In this document: one piece after another, positions 1 to 7,875 of the stretch
How the letters are laid out: every line of letters starts with the position of its first letter
How positions within the stretch are numbered: position 1 is the first letter of the stretch
Assembly: GCF_002154505.1 (NCBI RefSeq)
Contig: NZ_MUBM01000248.1
Span: forward strand, 1 to 44,528
Length of the DNA: 44,528 bases
Direction of reading: 5' to 3'
Origin: Streptomyces carpinensis
GTDB lineage: Bacteria; Actinomycetota; Actinomycetes; Streptomycetales; Streptomycetaceae
Made by a program: the position numbers and the translations under genes
Notes under the pieces: generated by a model
Told to the model about the DNA's origin: nothing
Seen by the model: only the letters and a program-made list of their open reading frames with translations
The model's database searches: none

Positions 1-787
1 CGCGCGGCGCCGCGCGCAGGGCGGCGAGGTCCATCGGGTCGTAACCGGTCTGCGGCACCACCGAGTCCAGGACCAGCCGTGACACCCGTCCCGGGTGGGC
101 CAGGGCGTACCGTTCGGCGGTGTACGTGCCGTACGAGACACCGTCGAGCGTCATCTTCCGCACGCCCAGCGCCCGGCGGAGCAGTTCGAGGTCGGCGACC
201 GTGTCGCTGGTGCTGTAGAAGCGGCGATCGGGGCCGATGGCGGCGGCGCAGTCCGTCACCGCGCGGGCGGTGGGCGGAGTGAGGTCGGACGATCCCATCT
301 CCTGCTGGAGCTGCGGGCATTGAAGCGCGTTGTCGCCGGTGCCGCGCTGGTCGACCATGACCAGGCGGTAGTCCTTCAGCGCCGGCGCCAGCTTCTGGCT
401 CAGCCGCTCCACGAACGGCACGCCCGGCTGCCCCGGACCGCCGGTGAGGAACAGCAGGACACCCTTCGGGGCCTTGACGTTGTCCGCCGTCGCGACCTTC
501 AGGCCGAGCCGGCCCGGCACGTCACCGCCGTGGTCGAGGGGGACGGTCAGGGTGGCGCAGGTGAAGCCTGTCAGGCCGGGACAGGCGGCGGCCTGGGAGA
601 GTTGCCCGGTCCGCCCGGCCGGCGCCGAGGCCGCCCGGTCCTGCGCCGCCGACGTGCACGTCCCCGACACCGTCAGCATGCCCACGGCTGCCAGCGCGAC
701 CGCTCCGCGCGCCATCGGTCTCCGACTGCCCCGCGCCTTCCAGCGCTTGTGCATGTCCCGCACCGCCGTCCCCCTCATTCCCCGCAT
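1..787 (-). CDS. Secreted alpha/beta-hydrolase, TAP-like family (3' end outside window)
   Basis: This is the N-terminal ~262 residues of a secreted alpha/beta-hydrolase resembling Streptomyces tripeptidyl aminopeptidase-type peptidases. A basic N-terminus is followed by a hydrophobic segment (around MARGAVALAAVGMLTV) that looks like a signal peptide. Then come an LTGGPGQPG oxyanion-loop motif, VMVDQRGTGDN, and the nucleophile elbow GVSYGTY with its serine. The acid and histidine of the triad would lie beyond the window edge. The start at 787 is chosen because GGAG sits 6 nt upstream; in-frame ATGs at 778 and 754 are alternatives. The family removes N-terminal peptides from extracellular substrates, but the exact substrate cannot be read. 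The call of family is fairly sure, the peptidase specificity is inference. Confidence 0.85.
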   Translation of the reverse strand, partial: MRGMRGTAVRDMHKRWKARGSRRPMARGAVALAAVGMLTVSGTCTSAAQDRAASAPAGRTGQLSQAAACPGLTGFTCATLTVPLDHGGDVPGRLGLKVATADNVKAPKGVLLFLTGGPGQPGVPFVERLSQKLAPALKDYRLVMVDQRGTGDNALQCPQLQQEMGSSDLTPPTARAVTDCAAAIGPDRRFYSTSDTVADLELLRRALGVRKMTLDGVSYGTYTAERYALAHPGRVSRLVLDSVVPQTGYDPMDLAALRAAPR

Positions 788-952
788 CGGCGTCTCCGGA
801 TGTCCGAACCGACCGTGCCTTGTCGTCGGCCATCCTGGCACCGGAGGATCCGCGGTGTGCCCCGAATCGCCGTTCTCCCGGCGCCGCCGGCCCCCGGCGG
901 GGGGTCCGCTCCCGGCTCGGGGCGTCCGCGGCAGCGCTCCGGCGGGGAGCCG

Positions 953-1495
953 CTAGCGTTTGCCCGGGCCGCCTTCCTCGGCAAGCGACTTGATGCCGCG
1001 CAGGGTGGCCTCCATACCGGCGCGCAGTTCCTTCAGCCGGAAGGCGATGATCTCCTCCTCCCGGTCCGGGCGGCGCTCGACGGCGAGAGTGACCCCGCTG
1101 CGGCCCGGCCCGATGACGGCAGTCTGCCGCAGCTGCGTGCCCCCGCCCTCGGCCTCGAGTTCGTAGCGCCAGGACGCCATGGGCTCGGCCGGATCCACGG
1201 TCGCCTCCCCGAAGCGGCCGTCCGCGTCGGTGACGGCCCAGGCGAACACCCGGGGTTCGTCCAGCTCGATCACATGGGAGACGGTCCGCCACTCGCCGAG
1301 CATGGTGTGGCGGTTGTAGCCCTCGAAGCGCGCACCCGCCACGGGCCGGTCCGCGCCGTCGAGCCAGGCGACGCGCTGCAGCTCCGGGCTGAGTCCGGCC
1401 GGCAGACGGATGTCCGTCACCAGCTCCCAGACCCGCGGCACGGCCGCCGCCACGTGCACGTCACAGCACACGCTCGGACCGTCGGCAAAGAGCAT
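953..1495 (-). CDS. SRPBCC-fold protein (polyketide cyclase/dehydrase-like)
   Basis: A 180-residue protein with the layout of START/SRPBCC ligand-binding domains: an early SVCCDVHVAAAVPRVWELVTD segment (beta strand then helix), a central region with GARFEGYNRH and EWRTVSHVIELDEPRVFAWAV, and a long C-terminal helix with LKELRAGMEATLRGIKSLAEE. Such proteins bind hydrophobic ligands in a cavity, and some act as aromatases/cyclases. No polyketide genes are nearby, so a general ligand-binding role is more likely. The ATG at 1495 is preferred because GAGGGGG lies about 5 nt upstream; a GTG at 1546 would add 17 residues. It lies on the same strand as the upstream MFS gene, 320 bp away, so they need not share a transcript. 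Confidence 0.75.
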   Translation of the reverse strand: MLFADGPSVCCDVHVAAAVPRVWELVTDIRLPAGLSPELQRVAWLDGADRPVAGARFEGYNRHTMLGEWRTVSHVIELDEPRVFAWAVTDADGRFGEATVDPAEPMASWRYELEAEGGGTQLRQTAVIGPGRSGVTLAVERRPDREEEIIAFRLKELRAGMEATLRGIKSLAEEGGPGKR

Positions 1496-1816
1496 GTCGT
1501 CCCCCTCGGTGTCGGCCTCGCCGATCATTCCACGGGCCTGGTCCACGACGCGAACCGCCGGGTGCCGCCGACGGACCGGGCTCCGGCCGGACCGTCCACG
1601 ACCGGTACGGGAGGCTGTGCCGGGGGTTTGTCAGCGGCCCTCCTGTGGTTCGAGCACGGGGATCTGCCGAAGAGGCCGCAGGTCCGTCAGGGGAGGGGTT
1701 GTGAGCTGCTGCCGCGGGACAGTGCGCGAGTGATGGCTGCTGTGACCGGTCCCGCCACCCCGGTCAACCTGCGATGGCACCGGGACGGACGCCGTCGCTT
1801 CCTGCGTCGGCGACGC

Positions 1817-3031
1817 CTACGGCTCCTTGCCCCACCGTGCGCCGGCCCAGCAGACGCCCACGAAGGCGGTGGCGGCGGCGAGTGCCGTGTAGGCGACGGT
1901 GTAGGAACTCGCGGTGGCGAGCGCTCCGGCCACCAGGGCTCCGAGCCCCGTGCCCGCGTCGAAGCCGATGTTCCAGGCGACGCTGACGGACGAGCGCGCC
2001 TGTTCGCCCGCGGCGGTGAAGGCGTGAACCAGTGTCAGGTTCTGCAGGCCGCCGTAGGCGACCCCCACGACGAGCATGCCCGCCACGACCAGGACCGGAC
2101 CGCCCGCACCGAGGCCGCTCGCCGCGCCCGCGCCGATGACGGCGAGGCCCGCGGCGCCGGCCAGCAGCAGCGGGGCGATCGCCGGGGCGGCGCCCCTGCG
2201 GTCCGCGACGTGTCCGAACCGCCACCGGCACAGGGCCGCCGTCGCGGTGAACGCGAGCAGCGCCAGGTAGACGGCGGTCGAGTCGGACAGCAGGCTCGGC
2301 GTGAAGGTGAGGATGGCGCCGCCGGCCGCGGTGATGACGAGCAGCGCCGCGATCGGCCCGACGAGGACACGGCAGAGTCTGCCCGCATCCCGCCCTTCCA
2401 TCGGTGCCGCGCTCCCGTCCGCGGTCTCGTGCAGCGCGCGTGCCACCCGCGGCGCGAGCGGGACCGCGAGCAACGGCACGGCCGCGCAGGCGAACACCAG
2501 CCAGAACCCGACGCCCTCGGCGAGCCAGGGCGCGATCGGGACGAGCAGACACTGCGGGAGAGCGATGGCCAGCCCGTAGGCGCCGACCGCGCGGCCACGG
2601 CGTGCGGGCTCGACGAGCGCGGCCACTCCGGTCGCGCCGCACACGGTGAGGATCCCGAACCCGAGACCCCGCACCGCCGCGAGGGCCGCCACCGCGCCCA
2701 CCCCGTCGGTGAGGAGGTGCCCCAGAGAGGGGAGCCCGAGCAGGCACGATCCGAGGGCGAGCGTCCCGGCCCAGCCCAGACGCCGGAGCAGACGTCCCAC
2801 CAGCAACTGGGCGACCACGGTGAACAGCATCAGCACGGTGTTGACCAGCCCGGCACCCAGTTCGTCCGCCCCGCCGTGAAGCGCCCACAGGGGGGAGACC
2901 GGCAGCAGCAACGACAGGCCGGCGAAGCCCAATGCGGCCGAGCCGAGCAGTGGCCGCATTCCCGGCGCCCGCCATACGGGCGGAAGCGGGCGCTCCGGGT
3001 CGGCGCGGTCGTCGCCTTGTCCGTTCAGCAT
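1817..3031 (-). CDS. MFS transporter, 12-helix drug/metabolite exporter type
   Basis: A 404-residue integral membrane protein with about twelve hydrophobic segments split by a charged central loop (around ARALHETADGSAAPMEGRDAGRLCR), as expected of the major facilitator superfamily. A loop 2-3 motif (GRLLRRLGWAGTLALGSC) and its counterpart in the second half (GHVADRRGAAPAIAP) are visible. The second half includes GVAYGGLQNLTLVHAF and SVSVAWNIGFDAGTGLGALVAG. MFS proteins of this size usually act as proton-coupled exporters; no substrate can be deduced. It is divergent from the NCS1 permease gene with 306 bp between the starts. The ribosome site before the ATG is weak (GCGGG almost touching), and an internal ATG at residue 25 is possible. 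Confidence 0.85.
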   Translation of the reverse strand: MLNGQGDDRADPERPLPPVWRAPGMRPLLGSAALGFAGLSLLLPVSPLWALHGGADELGAGLVNTVLMLFTVVAQLLVGRLLRRLGWAGTLALGSCLLGLPSLGHLLTDGVGAVAALAAVRGLGFGILTVCGATGVAALVEPARRGRAVGAYGLAIALPQCLLVPIAPWLAEGVGFWLVFACAAVPLLAVPLAPRVARALHETADGSAAPMEGRDAGRLCRVLVGPIAALLVITAAGGAILTFTPSLLSDSTAVYLALLAFTATAALCRWRFGHVADRRGAAPAIAPLLLAGAAGLAVIGAGAASGLGAGGPVLVVAGMLVVGVAYGGLQNLTLVHAFTAAGEQARSSVSVAWNIGFDAGTGLGALVAGALATASSYTVAYTALAAATAFVGVCWAGARWGKEP

Positions 3032-3337
3032 CCCGCAGATGGTATTCCATTCTTCGTCGGCCCTTCCGTCGCCGGTGACGGGACGCGATGACGGGCCGCG
3101 CGGGCCGTCATGTGCAGATGTGATCTACCTCGTGACCCAAGGGGATACCAAAATGCGGACGAGCGCGCCGATCTGAGCATTGACCCTTGTAGCGCGATCC
3201 GGTTTGGGATACAAAACTCACCAGCCGTCGGCATCCGCAGCCGGCGCCCATGTGAAGCATCCGCCCGAAGCATCCCGACCCGGCCGGGCCCCCGAAGTGA
3301 CGGTGGCCGGCCCTCCTCCCGCTCCCAGGAGTCCCGT
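3032..3337. promoter_or_regulatory. Divergent control region with GGGATAC repeats
   Basis: This 306-bp spacer separates the divergent MFS and NCS1 genes and holds no convincing gene. Two direct copies of GGGATAC followed by an A-rich run occur at 3142-3153 (GGGATACCAAAA) and 3206-3216 (GGGATACAAAA), 64 bp apart on the + strand. The second copy lies inside a TTTG-N5-CAAA inverted repeat, a form seen in operators of GntR-type regulators. AGGAG at 3328-3332 is the ribosome site of the NCS1 gene. Which factor binds is unknown; no regulator gene is adjacent. Confidence 0.4.
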
Positions 3338-4822
3338 ATGACTGCCCTGGAAAACCGGTCGTCCGTGGAGACCAGCGGCGCCGCCACCAGCTCCGGCCTC
3401 TACACCTACGACCTGGCACCCACGAAGAGAGAAGGGCGCCGCTGGGGCGCCTACAACGTCTTCACGCTGTGGGCCAACGACGTGCACAGCCTCGGCAACT
3501 ACGCCTTCGCCATCGGCTTGTTCGCCCTCGGGCTCAACGTCTGGGGCATTCTGGCGGCCTTCGCGCTCGCCTCCGTGCTGCTCCTTCTCCTGCTGACCCT
3601 GTCCGGGTTCATGGGGCACAAGACAGGTGTCCCCTTCCCCGTCATGAGCCGCATCGCGTTCGGCATCAGAGGGGCGAAGATACCGGCCGCGGTCCGGGGC
3701 GCCGTCGCCGTCGCCTGGTTCGGCATCCAGACCTATCTGGCCTCCGAGGTGCTGAGCACCCTCCTGGTGGCCATGTTCCCGCGACTGCACCACCTGGACA
3801 CCAACTCCGTGCTCGGCCAGTCCACGCTCGGCTGGATCACCTTCCTGGCCCTGTGGGGCCTGCAGGTGCTCATCGTGAGCTACGGCATGCAGATGATCCG
3901 CCGGTACATGGCCTTCGCCGCGCCCACCACCCTGATCACTATGTGCGCCCTCGCGGTGTGGATGTTCGTCCGCGCGGACGGCTCGATCTCCCTGTCCACC
4001 GACGCCCCGCTCACCGGCGGTGCGATGTGGCTCCAGATCCTGCAGTCCGCCGCCCTGTGGGTGGTGATCTACGGGACGTTCGTCCTGAACTTCTGCGACT
4101 TCACCCGGTCCGCGCGAAGCCGCGGGTCCATCGTCCGCGGGAACGTGATCGGCATCCCGGTGAACATGCTGTTCTTCGCCTGCATCGCGGCGGTCCTCAG
4201 CGGGGCCCAGTTCAAGCTCGACGGGCACGTCATCACCAGCCCCACGGACATCGTCAGGACCATCCCCACCATGATCCTGCTGGCCGCGGCCTCGCTCGCG
4301 CTCATCGGCCTCACGGTGGCGGTGAACCTGCTGGCCAACTTCGTGGCGCCGATCTACGCACTGGTCAACCTGTTCCCCCGACGGCTCGACTTCCGCCGGG
4401 CGGGCCTGGTCAGCGCCGCGCTCGGCCTGGTGATCACACCCTGGAACCTGTACAACAACCCGGTCGCCGTGAACTACTTCCTCGGTGGGCTCGGCGCCCT
4501 TCTCGGCCCGCTCTTCGGCGTGATCATGGCCGACTACTGGCTGCTGCGGAAGTCCCGCGTCAACGTACCCGCGCTCTACACCGAGGACAGGGACGCGGAG
4601 TACCACTACCGCCGCGGCTACAACCCGAGGGCCGTCGCCGCCTTCGTCCCCAGCGCCGCGATCGCCGTCGTCGTCGCTCTGGTGCCCCTCTTCCACGCCG
4701 CGGCCGGGTTCTCCTGGTTCATCGGAGCCGTCCTCGCCGCCGTCCTGTACGCGGTCGTCGCCGACCGCACCGCGCCCATCCGCGACGTGGACGGCGAGGC
4801 CATCGCCGTCGCCGCGGAATAG
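3338..4822 (+). CDS. NCS1-family permease (nucleobase/allantoin/hydantoin transporter)
   Basis: A 494-residue membrane protein with around twelve helices and clear NCS1 (Mhp1/PucI-like) features: the N-terminal block YNVFTLWANDVHSLGNYAF, then LGLNVWGILAAF, the helix-3 region with GVPFPVMSRIAFGI, helix 4 with VAWFGIQTYLAS, and the C-terminal LLGPLFGVIMADYWLLRK. The family imports hydantoins, allantoin or nucleobases with a cation. The ATG at 3338 has AGGAG 5 nt upstream, so the longer upstream reading frame is not used. The next gene, 24 bp downstream, belongs to the hydantoin/allantoin racemase family, which supports a hydantoin- or ureide-like substrate. No hydantoinase or allantoinase is present in the window. 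Confidence 0.92.
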   Translation: MTALENRSSVETSGAATSSGLYTYDLAPTKREGRRWGAYNVFTLWANDVHSLGNYAFAIGLFALGLNVWGILAAFALASVLLLLLLTLSGFMGHKTGVPFPVMSRIAFGIRGAKIPAAVRGAVAVAWFGIQTYLASEVLSTLLVAMFPRLHHLDTNSVLGQSTLGWITFLALWGLQVLIVSYGMQMIRRYMAFAAPTTLITMCALAVWMFVRADGSISLSTDAPLTGGAMWLQILQSAALWVVIYGTFVLNFCDFTRSARSRGSIVRGNVIGIPVNMLFFACIAAVLSGAQFKLDGHVITSPTDIVRTIPTMILLAAASLALIGLTVAVNLLANFVAPIYALVNLFPRRLDFRRAGLVSAALGLVITPWNLYNNPVAVNYFLGGLGALLGPLFGVIMADYWLLRKSRVNVPALYTEDRDAEYHYRRGYNPRAVAAFVPSAAIAVVVALVPLFHAAAGFSWFIGAVLAAVLYAVVADRTAPIRDVDGEAIAVAAE

Positions 4823-4846
4823 CCCATCGGAGCAGAAGGCCCACCC

Positions 4847-5587
4847 ATGCGCATCCTCGTGGTCAACGTCAACACCACCCAGTCCATCACCGACGCGATC
4901 GGCAAGCAGGCGGCCGGCGCGGCCTCCCCGGGTACCGAGATCGTCCCGCTCACCCCGTCCTTCGGTGCGGAGTCCGTCGAGGGCAACTACGAGAGCTATC
5001 TGGCCGCCGTCGCCGTCATGGAGACCGTCCGCGCCCATCCGGAGCCGTTCGACGCGGTGATCCAGGCCGGTTACGGCGAACACGGCCGGGAGGGGCTGCA
5101 GGAACTGCTCGACGTCCCCGTCGTCGACATCACCGAGGCGGCGGCGAGCACCGCCCAGTTCCTCGGCCGCCGCTACTCCGTCGTCACCACCCTCGACCGT
5201 ACGGTCCCGCTGATCGAGGAGCGGCTGGAGGTGGCCGGACTGAGTGCCAGATGCGCCTCCGTGCGTGCCAGCGGCCTCCCCGTGCTCGCGCTGGAACAGG
5301 ACGAGCAGGCCGCCGTGGACGCCATAGCCGAGCAGGCCGCCCGCGCGGTGACGGACGACCGGGCGGAGGTGATCTGCCTGGGCTGCGGGGGCATGGCCGG
5401 ACTGGCCGAACGCGTGGTGGCACGCACCGGAGTCCCCGTCGTCGACGGGGTGAGCGCCGCCGTGACGATCGCCGAGTCCCTGGTCCGCCTCGGCCTGTCC
5501 ACGTCCAAGGTGCGCACGTACGCGAGACCGCGTCCCAAGCAGATCGTCAACTGGCCTCCCAGCACCTCACGGACACGGGTCTCCTGA
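4847..5587 (+). CDS. Asp/Glu/hydantoin racemase family protein, first catalytic Cys absent
   Basis: A 246-residue protein of the Asp/Glu racemase superfamily. It begins MRILVVNVNTT, the substrate-binding N-terminus typical of hydantoin and allantoin racemases, and carries the second catalytic motif CLGCGGM with Cys180. At the first catalytic site, where family members read AC(F/Y)GDPG, this protein reads AGYGEHG, so residue 75 is Gly rather than Cys. Two cysteines are normally needed for two-base racemization. The protein may therefore do a one-base reaction such as decarboxylation, or may represent a subgroup with other chemistry. It follows the NCS1 permease by 24 bp, surely in one transcript. 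The substrate is inferred from that neighbour only. Confidence 0.82.
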   Translation: MRILVVNVNTTQSITDAIGKQAAGAASPGTEIVPLTPSFGAESVEGNYESYLAAVAVMETVRAHPEPFDAVIQAGYGEHGREGLQELLDVPVVDITEAAASTAQFLGRRYSVVTTLDRTVPLIEERLEVAGLSARCASVRASGLPVLALEQDEQAAVDAIAEQAARAVTDDRAEVICLGCGGMAGLAERVVARTGVPVVDGVSAAVTIAESLVRLGLSTSKVRTYARPRPKQIVNWPPSTSRTRVS

Positions 5588-5617
5588 GCATCCCCGTCCC
5601 GTGAGCATCCCCGTCCC
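5585..5617 (+). repeat. Two 16-bp direct repeats at the racemase stop codon
   Basis: TGAGCATCCCCGTCCC occurs at 5585-5600 and again at 5602-5617, a period of 17 bp. The first copy contains the racemase stop codon. It looks like a small local duplication with no evident function. Confidence 0.6.
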
Positions 5618-5838
5618 ACGCCTCTCATCCCACGGGCATCGAGGCCGCCGCCCTGACGCGCAGCGTTTCACTCAGTACGTGCGCTGTACCTCCTTCCCGG
5701 CCGCACCAGCCGGTCAAGCCGAGCGGCCGCGGAGTACATGGGGTGGGCCCTCATGTCGCGGGCATCGCCCGTGGGCCAGAGGGAACCCCACAATCGGGAG
5801 GCTGGCGGAGGCGTCTTCTCCGTGACGGGAGGCAGGCC

Positions 5839-7527
5839 ATGTCGGGCTCGGGTTGTCCGCAGGAGGCCGTTGCCATGGTCTTGGAGGCCCTCGGCACGGG
5901 CGCCTACCTGGCGGACGAGGAGGGCTCCATCGTCGCCGTCAACACGCGCGGCGAACAGCTCCTGGGCCGCTCCGCCTCGGGCCTGGTCGGCCAGGACGCC
6001 CATGACCTGCTGCATCGCAGCAGGTGCGGTGAACGCTTGCCGAGGGCCCGGTGCCGGCTCCGGGAGAGCATCCTCGGCGGGCGCACGGAGCAGGGTGGCG
6101 GCGAGTGGCTCGAACGCGGCGACGGCACGCTGCTGCCGGTGGCATGGTTGGTCACTCCCTGCGGCATCGGGGTCCGTCCGTCGGCCACGCTCGTCCTCTT
6201 CCACTCCACCGGAGGCTCCACGTGGCCCGCCCAGCGGCCACCGGCCGTCGGGCGGCTCTCAGAACTGGAACGGCTCGCGCTGCTCGCCGAGACGACCACC
6301 CTGCTGACCTCCACCCTGGACATCCACGAGGCGTTGCGTCACCTGATCAACCTGGTCGTGCCCCGACTCGCCGACTGGGCCGTCATCGACCTGATCGGCG
6401 AGCGGGACGAGGTGCGGCGTTTCGCCGTCGCCCATGCCGAGGGCGGCACCGTGGTGTTCCGGGAGGACCTCCAGGGGCCCATGCCACCGGTGCCGCAGGA
6501 GTCCTTGATGCCCCTCTCCCGCGCCCTGCGCGGCGTCGCTTCCTCCCTCGCCGGCCCCGAGACCTATCAGGGGCCGCCCGACTCCGGTGTCGCGGTGGAG
6601 CAGCGGCGCCTGTTCGAGGCGACCGGCATGCACTCGGCAGTCCTGGTCCCCATCCGCAGCCTGCACGACGTACTGGGAGCCCTCACCCTCGGCCGTGCCG
6701 ACCAGCCCGAGCGGTTCACGGCGGCTGATATCGCCCTGTTGGAGGACATCGCCCGCCGCGCCGGCCTGGCCCTGGAGAACGCCCGCCTCTACCAGCGACA
6801 GCGCAAGGTGGCCGAGACCATGCAGCGTCATCTGCTGCCGAAGCTGCCGCGTGCGCCCGGCCGTGGCATGACCGCCCGCTACCTGCCCGCGCCGGACGCC
6901 TCCGAGGTCGGCGGCGACTGGTACGACGCGTTCACCCTGACGGACGGCGCCACCGCCCTCGCCATCGGCGACGTCGTCGGCCACGACCTGGACGCGGCGG
7001 CCGGCATGGCCCAGCTGCGCAACATGCTGCGCGCATACGCCCTGTCCCAGCAGAAGCCGCCGAGCAAGATCGTGGAATGGCTCGACCAGGCGACCCCGGA
7101 CATCGCCGAAGTCTCCATGGCAACGCTGGTCTTCGCCCGCATGACGGAGAACGACGCGGGCCAGTGCGAGCTGTCCTGGACCAATGCGGGCCATCCGCCT
7201 CCGCTGCTGGTCACCTACGAGGGCGTGGCCCGCTATCTGACCGACGGCCACGGACTCCTGCTGGGCGTCGCGCCCGACCAGGTCCGTCCCGACGCGACGG
7301 TGGAACTGCCGCCCCGGGCAACTCTGGTCTTCTACACCGACGGCCTGATCGAGTCCCCGGGCCACAGCCTGGACGAAGGCCTGGACCGCCTGCGCCGCCA
7401 TGCCGCATCCTTGGCCCACCGCCCCCTGGAGTCCTTCGCCGACCAGTTGCTGGCACGGGCGCGCCCACCGGACAACGACGACGACGTGGCCCTGCTGGCC
7501 GTGCGGCACGGGGTGGGCTCGACGTGA
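5839..7527 (+). CDS. PAS-GAF-PP2C (SpoIIE-type) protein phosphatase
   Basis: A 562-residue soluble regulator. Residues ~5-110 form a PAS-like domain (GTGAYLADEEGSIVAVNTRGEQLLG). Residues ~165-315 form a GAF domain, ending with the signalling helix PERFTAADIALLEDIARRAG. The C-terminal ~220 residues are a PPM/SpoIIE phosphatase, shown by QRHLLPKLP, the metal-binding SEVGGDWYDAF and AIGDVVGHDLDAAAGMAQLR, NAGHPPPLL, and FYTDGLIE. Such proteins dephosphorylate anti-anti-sigma factors and so tune alternative sigma factors in response to a small-molecule or redox cue. No HATPase/anti-sigma kinase domain is present and no anti-sigma partner gene is nearby. The start has GGGAGG about 7 nt upstream. 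Confidence 0.9.
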   Translation: MSGSGCPQEAVAMVLEALGTGAYLADEEGSIVAVNTRGEQLLGRSASGLVGQDAHDLLHRSRCGERLPRARCRLRESILGGRTEQGGGEWLERGDGTLLPVAWLVTPCGIGVRPSATLVLFHSTGGSTWPAQRPPAVGRLSELERLALLAETTTLLTSTLDIHEALRHLINLVVPRLADWAVIDLIGERDEVRRFAVAHAEGGTVVFREDLQGPMPPVPQESLMPLSRALRGVASSLAGPETYQGPPDSGVAVEQRRLFEATGMHSAVLVPIRSLHDVLGALTLGRADQPERFTAADIALLEDIARRAGLALENARLYQRQRKVAETMQRHLLPKLPRAPGRGMTARYLPAPDASEVGGDWYDAFTLTDGATALAIGDVVGHDLDAAAGMAQLRNMLRAYALSQQKPPSKIVEWLDQATPDIAEVSMATLVFARMTENDAGQCELSWTNAGHPPPLLVTYEGVARYLTDGHGLLLGVAPDQVRPDATVELPPRATLVFYTDGLIESPGHSLDEGLDRLRRHAASLAHRPLESFADQLLARARPPDNDDDVALLAVRHGVGST

Positions 7528-7875
7528 GGAGCCAGCGTGCGTCGAGCCCGCCACCATGGCGCGTGTACCAGATCGACCGACGCTGAATGACGGAGGCCAT
7601 GTCCATGGCCGCCGACGAGATCGACCCTTCGTGTCTGCGCGGACCTCATCGACCCTTCGTGTCTGCGAGGACCTCACGGCGTCGGCAGGCTGGAGGTCCG
7701 GCTGCTTCGTGACGACGGGATCGGACCACGGCGCCTCCTGTACTGCCCGCAGCCGTGAGGGGTCAGCCTGGGCCTGGGCGGCGCACCGGGTGTCGGATAC
7801 GGCCGGGGGAAAGCCTGACATCCCGGGGACCTGGCCGCACGGGCCACTGCGCGGATCGGCTGCCGCGGTCGGCTG
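7528..7875. other. Gene-poor spacer between phosphatase and sensor kinase
   Basis: This 348-bp stretch lies between the convergent phosphatase and sensor-kinase genes. I see no credible gene. A possible 35-residue frame begins at ATG 7605 behind a GGAGG, but it runs through the 28-bp duplication at 7620-7675 and has no recognisable content. Confidence 0.5.
7620..7675 (+). repeat. 28-bp tandem duplication
   Basis: Two consecutive 28-bp copies beginning ATCGACCCTTCGTGTCTGCG lie at 7620-7647 and 7648-7675 and differ at one base. The duplication is not a multiple of three in length, so it would have broken any frame running through it. Confidence 0.85.

Noticed and set aside
95..3091. A 998-codon open frame on the + strand
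   Set aside because: It runs antisense to three recognisable genes, is Arg/Gly/Pro-rich and has no domain; it is a G+C-bias shadow.
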